Below, in pieces: positions 39,840-50,860 of a stretch of DNA of 64,000 nt; the stretch's first letter is position 1, and each line of letters opens with the position of its first letter. The notes beneath the pieces were generated by a model. It was not told the DNA's origin, ran no database searches, and was given only the letters and a program-made list of their open reading frames with translations. Source of the stretch: Rallus limicola (taxonomy: Eukaryota; Chordata; Aves; Gruiformes; Rallidae). The translations under genes were made by a program, and so were the position numbers. The stretch spans positions 23,620,015 through 23,684,014 of the forward strand of contig JAKCOZ010000012.1 in assembly GCA_022605955.1 (NCBI GenBank). Direction: 5' to 3'.

Positions 39840-40000
39840 GTCAGTACTGATTAATTAGGGCATAAAATAAATAACCCTCCTAACAACATCGGCTGCTTCC
39901 ACAATAACTTACTCTATTAGCGGGCGATAGACTTAATACAAGTGACAGAGTAATTACAGGTTAGTTAACAAACCCGTTATGACGTTTGCTTAATTTTGGG
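39840..40000. promoter_or_regulatory. Candidate CNE block
   Basis: Starts with CTGATTAATTAGG at 39847, sharing the 9-mer CTGATTAAT with the triplet at 29.05 kb. It continues with AACATCGGCTGC, TATTAGCGGGCGATAGACTTA, GAGTAATTACAGGTTAGTTAAC and CCGTTATGACGTTTGC, the last holding a CRE-like TGACGT core. Function inferred. Confidence 0.3.
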
Positions 40001-40994
40001 GGATGGCTCTATTTACACACACACATTTTCCTACTGCAAAGAAACCAACAGCAAAGGCCTGATAAAAAAGGTGGTTGTTAATCCTGTGGTTTCACCAGTT
40101 GTTGGGCACACGTTTTCTGCTCCCCACCTTTGTCAGAGTCAACCACGCCAATGCCAGAAGCGTGGAATAATTCCTCCCTGCTCTTGTTTGGTGTCACAGT
40201 GGAGGTCACAGTCAGGTACCATGCTCTTATGAGTAAGCAGGTATGTCTAACATGTAGCCACACAACAAAATGATGAACAGATGTTAACAGTGAGTTTAAA
40301 CATCTCTGCTCTTTTGTGTGGAAGTTTTATTGAAAAGTTTTGCCTTTTAGCTCTCTGAGTGTCAGGGAAAAGCAAGAAAACATATACCAGGATTTATAGG
40401 GGCTTTTGAGTGGGTTTTTTCAAGCAGCATTGCAGCATGGCAAATAACTACTGATGTAACAAGCCATTTACATTTAATACTTCTATGGCTGCTGGCCAAT
40501 AGCTTCTGCAGCTTGCTGTATGGATCACGAATTTCTCATAGAAAGAGAACAAATGCAAAATTAGATCTCCTAAATTATAATGCATTACAACCCAAACTTC
40601 ACATTAACATAGGCCTTCAAACATGACATCAAATCCTTAGTTTGTTTAATGACTCCATGGAAGTCCTGAAGCTATTCTGAAATATTTTTAGTGGTTGGGC
40701 AGTGCTGCTTGGGTTTTTTTTTCCTGTAGGATGGGAGTGATGGGGCAGGAAGAAATCAGAATTTTCCTATATTGTGTCTACATGACAGTGATGTGATTAT
40801 GATATTCTCTAGGTCTCTTCAGGTCAAGACAAAAAGAGATCTGTAAAGAGGGTTTGTGCAACTGTGACTACCGGTGATACTGCCAGGCTGCACACAGTGT
40901 GACACACTGAGTGACTTGCTAAAGTCTAGTACTTTCTATCTCTTCCCAGGATTAGGGTAATTTTTTTCTTGATCACCCGAAACACATTGCAGCT

Positions 40995-41020
40995 TCACAG
41001 TGCCTCAGTTTCTCTGAGGT
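40995..41020 (-). mobile_element. Antisense MIR-like scrap (weak candidate)
   Basis: CACAGTGCCTCAGTTTCTCT matches the complement of the MIR word GAAACTGAGGCACAGAG. Flanking sequence is too diverged to extend it, so this may be chance. Confidence 0.3.
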
Positions 41021-41294
41021 GAATTTGAGTTTGAATTATTTAATACCTAAAAAAATATTTTAAGATTTGTGGTGAAACATCCATATACTGTGCAGGGCAG
41101 GGAAAAGAACAACAAAGCTTGATGCTTCAAAATTCAAGGCGAATATCCATATTTCTATTTCCGTGCAAGTTACTCCATTATCCTTTTTTGCAGCAAGTCA
41201 CTCTTTTATATGCTATAGAAAGTCACTTTGAATTCAAATACAAAATGAGACCATCCATCACGCTAGCAATTTAATTACCTGGGTTTATATTTTT

Positions 41295-41345
41295 TTAAAA
41301 AAACACCAACAAACCCCAAACAAACCCCAAACACAACAAACCACC
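41295..41345 (+). repeat. CA/A-rich low-complexity tract
   Basis: Irregular repeats of AACAAACCCC/AAAC words following an A-rich run. A similar but separate tract lies at about 37440-37475. Confidence 0.7.
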
Positions 41346-42009
41346 TCCATTATTTGTTGCGTGTACATATCCTATTACAGATTCATTGCCTGAGGACAGG
41401 CAGGGCTGTCAGCAGGGCAGTCCTTGTGGTTAGACATGCCGAGATGGGGAGCAGATAAGACATGAAGTCCTTGTGCCTCCCTGTTCGGGTCCGCTCTGCT
41501 CCGTGTTTGCTTGGGGCCTTACCTGTTAGATTCCCTGTAATCTTTGTTGCAACAGTGAAATGGTGCCTTGTAAAGCAATGGAGCGTGACAGGGATATTGA
41601 AAGGGTCGAATGAGGTAGAAATGTGATATTTTCTATCTTCTGTGAGCCCAGGAAATAGAAGTCTGGCTGCTGAACTGGGATTTGGCATTCACTAGCACGT
41701 TTGTGGCAAGAAAGTTGTGAGATTTATTGTTCAGTGCTTTACTGAAGAGACAAAGTAAGCAATGCCCACGAGTTATCTAATTGTTTAACCATCTGGTTTC
41801 ACGGAGACTGAAGATTAAGTGTTGAGGGTACTGGGAAACTGCAAAAGGCAAGGCAGGGTAAGGAGGAGGGCTTTTATTTATCAAAGTTCTGCTAGTAAAA
41901 TTCATGAAATTTAGGTGTCCTTCAGAGATAGAGACAAATCCCATGGAACGTTTTTTATTTTAAAGGGTTGGATAATTTCATGGCCAATAAAATGTGTAGC
42001 AATAAAAGG

Positions 42010-42105
42010 TGAGATAATGAGAAGCGTAATTAAATGACTTGTTTGAGGGCACAAGCGGGTACAGGAGTTGGGGTAGAAAAGGAGATCTCACTGCCATGCT
42101 CTCAT
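42010..42105 (+). mobile_element. MIR-like SINE fragment (candidate)
   Basis: GAGATAATGAGAAGCGTAAT, AAATGACTTGTTTGAGGGCA, CAAGCGGGTACAGGAGTTGG, GGTAGAAAAGGAGATCTCAC and CCATGCTCT follow the MIR order: gagaggttaa, gtgacttgcccaaggtcac, acagcgggtcagtggcagag, ctgggaatagaacccagg, ccatgctct. This is the longest MIR-like stretch in the window and the best supported. It is an old interspersed repeat with no coding role. Confidence 0.6.
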
Positions 42106-44449
42106 CTCATGGCACACAAGCTTTGTCTAACTCATTAGGAATTAGCTGGGCCAGATGTGGGATGCCAGCTTGAATGATATATGCGATATTCAGAAGGACT
42201 CCTGTCCCACTTGGGCAGCCCAGTGATGTGCTATTTTCAGTTGGTTTTCTCATTTTAAAACATTTTTCCACAACAAGAGCTGGTGGGTGCTTGTCACCGC
42301 AGAGGAATTATGCTTTCCCTTCAGGTGCTTGAGCAGGAGCTGAGCTTGTCTGCACAGGCACTTAGACGGGTGCATAGGTGGGACTTGGCAGAGTTAGCCA
42401 AGTCATCGAAGTTTTAAAGCTAACAAAGAGTAAATAATTAGTGTTTTTTTGGTGCAAGAAGAGAGACTAATTCCCCAGACTAATTTCCCAGGCCAACTCA
42501 TGAAGGAAAAAAGCAAAAGCATCTTTTGTGGGGCATGAAAGAAGCGGGGAAAAAGCACATGGGTGAGATGATTTAAGTGGAAGAGTTGGGAGGATAATAT
42601 TTTAAAAGGACAAGTTTCAGTTATTTTATTCTCTTGGGTCACATTCTACCCTGTGGAGCAGATGAGACCAGACACCCCTTCATTCCCTCTGTTGTCCTAC
42701 ATCCATCTTCATTAGGTGTTTTGCCTTACCAGGGTCCAAAGATCTCATAGTTTCAGCTGGACTTCCATATCAAACCTGGAAAACAGTTAATTTGCACAGG
42801 TTACTTTTCCATAAGCAAAGGCACATCCTACAAATAAGGTTTTCAGGGAGGTTTAAACTTGGCCTGCAACAGCAAGAAGAGAGAAACAAGATGGCTTGCT
42901 TCATAGAAAAGACTGCAGGTATTGACCTCAGAGAATTTGTGAAGTCAACACCTAATGATGGCTTAGCTGCTGGGCTTCGCCATGCAACATTCAGATTACA
43001 CTCTGGGTTTTTTATGCCTTGGATTTTAACATATGGGGCTGAAATGAGTGAGGAGAAACAGAAGCACCATGTGAGCATTTCTCCCTAGGAGCTGGAGTAG
43101 CTCTGCTGGAGTTTGGCCATAAACTCTTTAAACTCCCACGTCTCTGGGAAAGGGTTGGGTGAGTGTCTCCACCTCTGCCAGTGGCTGTGTTTAAAACCAA
43201 TTCTCCAGGAGCTTGTAAAGCACCATGGGTGATGGGAAGAGACTTTTTCCATAAGTGGGATGCTTGTCACACGCAGCAGGCAAGGACTTCAGGACTCAGC
43301 ACAAAACCAGTGTCCAACCTGGAGCTGTTTGTGATTCTCCTACTCAAAAAAATAAAGAAACAAAAGAAGAAAGGAAATGGTTTTCTGTCAGAAATTTTGG
43401 ATTCATTAAAACAAGATGTTTTCATGAGAGTCTTCCTCTGTGTTGAGGAAATATTTCTCAAGGTTGAGTGTGGTGGATAATGTGTCTACACTGAATGGTG
43501 AGCATGTTTGAGGTGTGCCAGACCCCAGCCAGGCTGGTATTGAAAGGGAATGAGACAACTTCAGCTTTGTTAGGTGTTTGGTCCAGAGCAGGGTCTTAAA
43601 CTTGACTCTTGAGCATCCCAAGACATGTCCTGACCACCACCACCTGAAGACACTGAGGTTCTCCTTGCAGTCTTGGTTTCATCTAGAAAAGAAACCAGGA
43701 ATAACAGGAAATTTTAAAAATCAAGGGGCAGCTTTGCCTTTGCAACACGTGGCCACTAAAGACAAGAAAAAACAATGTGGCTTCACCCACCTGGCAGGTC
43801 TTTTGGTTCACGAGAAAGAAAATATATCATAGTGTGCTAGTTACCAATCATCTATAGAAAGAAGGTGAACATGCAGGTACTGAGGAACATCTGGTGTCTT
43901 CATCCACACGGCACCTACTCATGGTATTGTTTAGCTGCTGGGGATATCATGGAGAGGTCTTCCATCACAGCATCAGTGTTTTGGGGGACACTGTCTATAT
44001 TTACATCATTTTTCTGGAAAAAGTGAAGTGACTTAATTAAATTTATCATTTGCTTTCAGCTTTTTCCATTTTGTTTCTCTAGTGTCAGCGCTTTTCTTGT
44101 TTTGATCTATATACATATACTTGAAGCATCTGTTTATGTTAAATGCAACTTTCTAATACACCACCTTTTCTCTTAATATTTTTCAGGCTTTAAAACATAC
44201 ATGATAAATGAATTGAATTAACTTAAGTGCTTTTAAATATTAAATGCAATATTGACTTCTGTGTTTAAGTGACAGAATCTGGTTTTTTTTCCTGCCTATT
44301 TATTTCAAGGGTAGCTGTGGCCTTTTAGGTTTCAGTTCTCCTTTAGATTTCCTTCCCTCCCCCCCAACTGATATTTCAGAATTCCCATTTCTAGGCAGCT
44401 CTGGCAATTCTATAAGCCGGGATTTCCAGGATATGAAAGAGTTTCATAG

Positions 44450-44530
44450 GCAGCTGAGATGCACAGAGATATTGTGGTATAGTTAAGAACTGAGCCTAAA
44501 TTTATCTTAATCTCAGTCCAGTGATTTAAA
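44450..44530 (+). mobile_element. MIR-like SINE fragment (weak candidate)
   Basis: GCAGCTGAGATGCACAGAGA, AGTTAAGAACTGAGCCTAAA and CTCAGTCCAGTGATTTAAAC resemble the MIR series gaaactgaggcacagaga, gttaag, gaacctagatctcctg, cagtccagtgctttaacca. The middle part has been lost or has diverged. Moderate to low confidence. Confidence 0.4.
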
Positions 44531-44659
44531 CAGAGGGATTTTAACATTTCTTCTCTTTGCAGTCAAAGGTGGTGCCAAGAACTGGATGAAAGCTTCCACT
44601 TAGTGTAAGAATAGATGCTCGTGCACGCTGAAAAGTGCTACTAATGTTGCTTTAATAAA

Positions 44660-44960
44660 ACATAAATTCTGAGGCGCGCTCCCTGCCAGCCTGACGTGGG
44701 TGGACTCTATTAAGTGTTTTTCAGTCGTGCTTGCAGGCTGGGAGGTTGCGCTGGGAAACCCGCGCTTGCTGGATGCGATCCAGGGAGGAACTCCACACAG
44801 AGTACAGCCAACACTGGAGGACTTCTTCCAGGTCCTTTAAAGTCAGAGCAGGCGAGAGCTCGAATGCTGAACTGAGCTAATGGGGAGGCGTGAAAGCACC
44901 ACAGGGCAGATTTTGGGAAGGGCTCTCCGGTTGCTTGGTGGACATATGGGGTGCCCTGGG
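44660..44960. promoter_or_regulatory. CpG-rich patch, candidate regulatory element
   Basis: GAGGCGCGCTCCC, CCTGACGTGGG, CAGTCGTGC, GGAAACCCGCGCTTGCTGG, GATGCGATCC and GGCGAGAGCTCGAATG give a local CpG enrichment over about 300 bases, short of a CpG-island promoter. The minus-strand open frame at 44710-44982 looks like a by-product of the base composition. Confidence 0.25.
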
Positions 44961-45086
44961 TGCAGAGCCTCATGGTGAGCAAAGGTGATGAACCCTTTGG
45001 GGTTTACCCACTGGGTAGCAGGCAGATTCCTCATCCCTCTTGAGCCCTGGGCTTTTTGGGTGTGTTTGAGCCAAATCCAGCTTTTT

Positions 45087-45108
45087 CAGCCGCTTTCAAG
45101 AGCGGCTG
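45087..45108. repeat. GC-rich 8-bp inverted repeat, 6-base loop
   Basis: CAGCCGCT (45087-45094), loop TTCAAG, AGCGGCTG (45101-45108), extendable by G-T pairs. No following T-run or transcript context, so no terminator or RNA call is made. Confidence 0.55.
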
Positions 45109-48100
45109 GGTGAAATGTAAGGGCCTGAGTTATGCAGGCAAACGGGATAGCTGCTTCTGCCCTTTTGTCTTGTGAATGTAATAATAAATCTGATTTAGTG
45201 TAAGCAGTTATTTCAGTTATGTATTTGTGCATCCAAGAGTAGTTTTGAAGCTGGACTGGCCATCAGCATCTCTGCCTGATGGGAATGCCCCACTGTTAAA
45301 GCTGGGCAATTTTGATTCTTGGGTAAAATGTATGGGTGGAGTTACAAACGTTGTCATTTTAGAAATGATAGCTTTTTTAAATGTAATGGGGAGGGAGGAT
45401 CTACCATTTGTTTTTGTTATGGATAATGGCAAAGAGACAGAAGCATGCTGCTGCTTTAAACCGACAGCTCACAGGTTTAGCATTTGAATCAGGCCAATTT
45501 GTATGGCGTGGTTTTTAAACCAAGGAGGTATTAATCTTAACCCATTTATGGAGTGATCAGAAAGACTAATACAACTTTTCTAGCCAAAAATTAAGGTAGG
45601 CTTTTCCAACTCTGAGTTATCACTTTGCTTCAGAATTTCAGATTTAGTATCTGACAAACATACTGTCCTGTTGTTTTGTACAGATTAAACAAAACAAAAA
45701 AATAAAGAAGGAAAAGAAGTAGTGAATGGGAACGAGAACATTGCATGCCTCCTTGTTTCCTTTCTTTTGGAGACAGCAGAGTCATGTACTGTCTATCTCA
45801 CAACTCTGGGCTGAAATCTCATCAGGAAGCATGCCAGGTACTCCAGCTGGCAAAGCAAAGTGTATTTGATATTTAAGTTTAATAAGAACTAATTTTTAAA
45901 AAGTTTGGGTTCAAAGCAGGAAGTTCACTAATAGGTTTGAGGCAAACGTGTTCCTGATTACACCCCATTAAGAGAGTGGAATGCAGTGAGCGCTGCTTCC
46001 CCCGAGGAAGCCCCAGCGCGCACGGGATTTGAATCTGCAGCCAGCCCAGCAGACGATGCCAGACCTGCTGACCCTGTGAATTTTGCAGTATATTTTCAAA
46101 GATAATGTGTCTTTTGGGGTTCAGTGGGAAGGAGGGGGAAGAGATACTTCACTGCACAGATTTCGAAAGGGTCTGGAATAAGATGGGTTTATTGTGCGTT
46201 TTGTTCTCGTAGGCGTTTGCTCATCTCTAATAACACAGTAAAAGCTCACAAGTGTCTTAAGCTTCGCTCTGTTTTGGCACACTCATTTGTTCCATGGCTG
46301 GTCTGTGTGCGTCCAAAGCACCGTCGCCTTTTCCAAGTGGTTTCTGGTGAGGCAGAACTGTATATTTCATTTGAATCAAAACATGAGTCTTGTCATGATG
46401 CATCCCTGTCTGTGGAACATGAGAAATTTCTTCAATGTTTTTCATCTGACATTCCCATGGAAAATAAAGTTCACGTGGTGAAAGAGCAGAGGCAGAGGGG
46501 TGTGGTATTCCAGGGACCATCGTACATGCAGTCCCTGCTGGCCTGGTCTGTATGCCCAAGGATAGAAATGCTTCACTGGCTTCTCTGATTAACCATCGCT
46601 GGAGGTGGCTGGGAAACCTGCACATGCTGGTTTGGAAGTAGGACGAAGGGAAAGAAGGCTCAGGGATCTGATCAGAAACCATGCCACTAATGTCATCAGC
46701 ATTTCTTGGGAGGGCTACATTATAACTCAACTTTATCACTGGGAATTTGTACTTATGCCAGCTATCCCAGAGGGTGCAGATTTTAAATGCTCACACATTT
46801 CATTCTGCGTGACAACACCTTGAAAACGTAGGTTAGTTAAGACAAACCGTCGTCAATTAAGTTTATTGGATGATGTCAGTGATGTAGGTGATATATATAT
46901 ATATATATATAATCATGGATTTAGAAAAAGGCCCATTCTTCTCTGGACCTGAAAACAGTTTGTCAATAACAGGAGAAAATTTACAGTGACAGTCGGTGTG
47001 ATTTTGCAATATGCAAAATGGACTTAATTATCAGCCCGAGAAATCACTGCGTCCAGTGTAAGGGGTTTGATTTGTGGGTTTGTTCTTTGTTTTCAAAAAA
47101 TGCCATCTGGAGATGGCAGGATTACTCTTGCAGCCCGCCCATTCCTATGGATTTACTAGAAAGAGATGCACCTCTTGCCCTTCAGCTGGAACTGGATGTG
47201 ATCCCAAGCAAGGTGCACACAGAAGCATCCGTGACTGCTCTGGTGGACTCTTGATGATCAGAGGCCAGTTTTTTTCATTCTCCCCAGTGCTCCCTTTGCC
47301 ACTGGTAGGTGATGTTGCTAACAGCTGATGCTGAATTTTAATAGCTTCTCATTTTATTTAGCTGCAAGCTATGAGGAGCGACAAGTAATTGTAGAGGAGT
47401 GAAGCCTTCAGAAACTATTCCCAAAATATGTTGGTTGGCATTTTTAGAGCACAAGATTTAGGCCTTTGGGGTTCTCTTCACTATTTCTTCTCTTCTTTCC
47501 CTTGAGGGGGACAAAGGGGAACCTCACCATGTTGGGGGTTAGCTAGGAGTTTGTGCATTGTACTTACATGTCCTCTCTAGGATTGATTTCATATTTGATC
47601 ACTCTCTCAAGATGGATTTCAAATCTGATATTGATGCAATTTTTTCCCTCAGGACTGTAAACTGTTTGGTGATTCCTAGGAGCTGCTCCTGTAAACAGCT
47701 TCACCCACTATTTGCTTATCCAAAGCAAAGAGTAACAATAACAGCTTCAGTAATTTCCAAATCCCTCCTCTGTTCATGAAGTTAATACAAACTGAGCACT
47801 GGCCCATTCTCCACAGGCTGATACCACTGTCCTCATTGAACACAGCACTGATTTGTGCGTTGGCTTTTGAAGCCACATGCTTGTTAGCCTGACCACTTCC
47901 TCTACAGTGTGTTACAATTGCTTTACTATTTGTTTTAATGTCCTCTCCATCAGCTTGATTTACTGAAGTCCATACTTGGAATTTGCTAACGGTAAATCGA
48001 TCCAAATGAAATTAAACAGAACAAAACCTGTTGCTTATGAAGAAAGAATCTCTGTGAAGTCAGCTGGACCTATGGGTTCTCAAACCATTGCTTTTCCTTA

Positions 48101-49894
48101 GAACCACTTATTTTATAATGCTATCCCAATTTACAAAATCAAATCTTAAATTATCTTTTACTTCTGACTCAATGATTTCTTGAGTTTATTTTTTGTGGGG
48201 GGTTCCAGTTGTTCTCCTTCTTGCCTAGTAGTCATGTTCCAGCTATACCCTTGCTTCACAGGGCAAAGGTGCTTAATATTACATGTACTGCACACTTCTT
48301 CCATTCAGGCAACTGCAATCTGAACTGATGACACTTATTTTTGCACAAAGTCATTTTTATTCTTGTATTGACTTTTTTTTTTTTAATACTGATGAAGAAA
48401 GGAGCTTCAGCATCTCAGATGTGTGTTCTGACATATGTTTTCTTACAGAGTGATCTGTGTTTCAGAAATAGGTAATACTTGTAGGTCAAGAGCTGTTGCT
48501 TTAACTAGTGCTCATGCCTTGTATTCATGAAAGGCTGTAATTGATTCCCGTCTCTTTCATGGAATAGTCCTATTTTCTCACTGAATAGAAGCTTCTGGTT
48601 CTTTTAAAGGCAGCATTCATCTCAATCAGCTCACTGTTGCTTTTTCACTACTGTCACCCGAGGAGCCCCATCAGCCTCCTCTCCCCCTTCAAATCATAGC
48701 ATTCAAAATGACTGATTTTTCTCTCTGGTTAGATTTCTAGACCCATTGAAGAGCTTCTCAACAGCAGGCAAAATATCAAATCTTTTGAGATTTACGATAA
48801 AATACTAAAAGTTGGTAGCTTTGCTTTCAAGAGCCTTTGTTAGGTGTTGAATATTGTGAGAGGAAGGTGAAGATAAACCAAGCTGAAGGGATTTCTAGAG
48901 GCTGTACTTAATAACATGGGCTAAATTGCAGAATCAAAGGGCTGATAGAAAAAAGTTAAGTTCAAATTTGGTAAAATAAGAGAAGATCAATGTCTATAAC
49001 CTGACATGAAGATGGCATTCAGTCTCTCCATTCTCCTGTTGCATTTTGGAAAAATACAGCTAAAGCTGCATGTGGGGGATAAAAATAACCAGTTCCCACC
49101 TTGGAGGTGAGGATTGTCCCTCTCTGCAGCATGTCCAAGTAGTGAAAAAAGAAATACCTTAACACTGTATATTTTTATGCAGAACGAGGTCTAATTTTGA
49201 CTATTTTCTACTAAAGTAGAAATTACATATTTCTTTGGACACCTCTCTGCAGACACCTTTTTTTGAAGCTTATGGGACAATTTCTTGCACAAAGTTTTAC
49301 CCAGTGGGAATAGATGGGACACAACCTGGCATTGAAACAAGCTGCTTTCAACAGCATTTGAAGGAGAATGTCTCAAGGTTTCTACTTTGTCTCATTAGGG
49401 CGTGTAACTCCATAACAGAGAAGGCCAGGAGCAAAAGGAATGAGAAACCAGATACCTGCAAAATATTTGCCAGGAAACCTGAAGTCACATGGAAAGTGCT
49501 GCCTGCTGAAGGCAGCTGGCTAGGCTGAGGTTTGTAAACCTTTTGCACAAGTCTAGGCTCAGTTTCCAGTAAAACCTGGCCTGATTTATCGTTTTAAATC
49601 AAAGCCAGGTGGGATTTCATGTGATTGCAGGTGAGATCTGGTGGCCTCTCAGGGGTTTCGCTCCCTGAGTAGAGGCAATCAAACCCTCTGCGATACGGTG
49701 CCGAAACCTTTTTCCATTGGCTCCTGCAAATCAACCCCAGCACGTTTTACACAAGGACAAGCTTTTGGAGTGGCTGGAGGGCAAATTTCACCAGAGCAAT
49801 GTTGTGTGACAGCAGGCTTGATGTTCTCCCATACTGTGGGAGCTTGGCCCCAAAACCAGTGTGTTATCCAGGGCTCGGGTTATATCCTAAGATG
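45109..49894. other. Gene-free DNA
   Basis: Unique sequence with the (AT)10 tract and T12 at 48373-48384. Overlapping frames at 46124-46588 (plus, 154 codons) and 46257-46739 (minus, 160 codons) have no family features. A tRNA B-box-like word near 46.02 kb is too weak to call. Confidence 0.5.
46891..46910. repeat. (AT)10 microsatellite
   Basis: Ten perfect AT units flanked by unique DNA; likely length-polymorphic. Confidence 0.95.
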
Positions 49895-50860
49895 ATATAA
49901 TTTGTGAAAGGACTGTAATTAAATACTAAGATTTTTACAATGGTGTGTATGGCATATTTGCTGTTATAATTGCCAGCACTGTTGAGTGGCACAATTTCAC
50001 CTGGTGAATAAACAGCAGGGAATTACTGTGCAGGTGGATTTTTTTCTTTTTTCCCTTCACATTGGCCTGATTGAGGAATATGTGATTAAGAGTAGCTGGA
50101 AATGCCTTTGGAATTTACCAGTTAATTAAGATGCTTATCAAATAGCTGCAGCCCACTGGCAGGTATTAAATCCTCAGGTTCTCGCCTCCCTCCCATCCCA
50201 AGCTCTTCCATTTCTTTGGAGTATAGCTGAAAGTTTGGACACTGGTGGCCCTGAGTTATGTCTTTGAGACGCTTTTCAAAGTTTTTATGGCCTTTTGTGG
50301 CACTGGGTTTAGCACAGAGGTAAACAAGTGAGTCATATACATCTGCGTTAAAACAAATCGATGTCCTATATCATGCTATTTACTTTATCATCCAGGCGGA
50401 AGGGTGGAGAGGTGGAAATGTTTTTTATCTGGATAGGGAGCAGGGGAGGGAGCAAGGAGAGAGGTGTTGAAGATTCAGGTGAGCTGAGTTTCCAAAGAGT
50501 GAAAATACTTCTCTGACCCGGTGGCACAATTTCACGTTCGTGATAGATTAATTAATGAAGGACTTAATTCCACTTTCATTTTGCTTAAAACCCTCACTGA
50601 TGTCATTAAAACATGCATTTGAAGGCACGGCTACGATATATGGACCAGGCTTTAAAAATCTATAAGGATCATTAAAGAGTGAGAGTTAAAATATTCATTT
50701 GCCCATGAATGGCACACAAAGACATTAAACCTTTGATGGCTTTAGGCTTCTCAGCAGAGAAACGGGGATTAAAATAGATTTCATATATAAACATATAAAT
50801 AATCTCAGTAATGTCTCTATGTTAACATGTGCAGGCTTGATTAAGTGTTCTTCATTAGAA
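49895..50860. promoter_or_regulatory. Candidate enhancer/CNE block
   Basis: A gene-free and repeat-free stretch dense in developmental transcription-factor words. TTAATTAA occurs at 50122-50129 and ATTAATTAAT at 50547-50556. A GATA-type CTTATCA lies just after the first (about 50133-50139), TGTAATTAAATAC near 49914, and a TCF-like CCTTTGATGG near 50730. CpGs persist in an AT-rich context (CACGTTCGTGA near 50533 and GGCACGGCTACGATATATGG near 50624). The exact 15-mer GTGGCACAATTTCAC appears twice, at 49986-50000 and 50521-50535. This composition is typical of conserved non-coding elements near developmental genes, but conservation cannot be tested here. Confidence 0.4.

Larger units (their letters stand above)
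38031..44659. other. Gene-free DNA with scattered repeat scraps
   Basis: Outside the entries near 39.4, 39.9, 41.0, 42.0 and 44.5 kb I see only unique sequence and small A- or T-rich tracts. No exon with convincing splice signals and protein similarity was found. Confidence 0.5.

Noticed and set aside
45087..45108. Hairpin as a microRNA precursor or terminator
   Set aside because: Stem of 8 bp is far too short for a pre-miRNA, and there is no T-run or transcription unit.
46008..46045. GGGATTTGAATCT, resembling a tRNA B box or SINE promoter
   Set aside because: Several mismatches to the B-box consensus, with no A box and no acceptor or anticodon stem visible upstream.
46124..46739. Overlapping 154- and 160-codon frames on opposite strands
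   Set aside because: Neither shows family motifs. Opposite-strand overlap in unique DNA is best explained by chance absence of stops.
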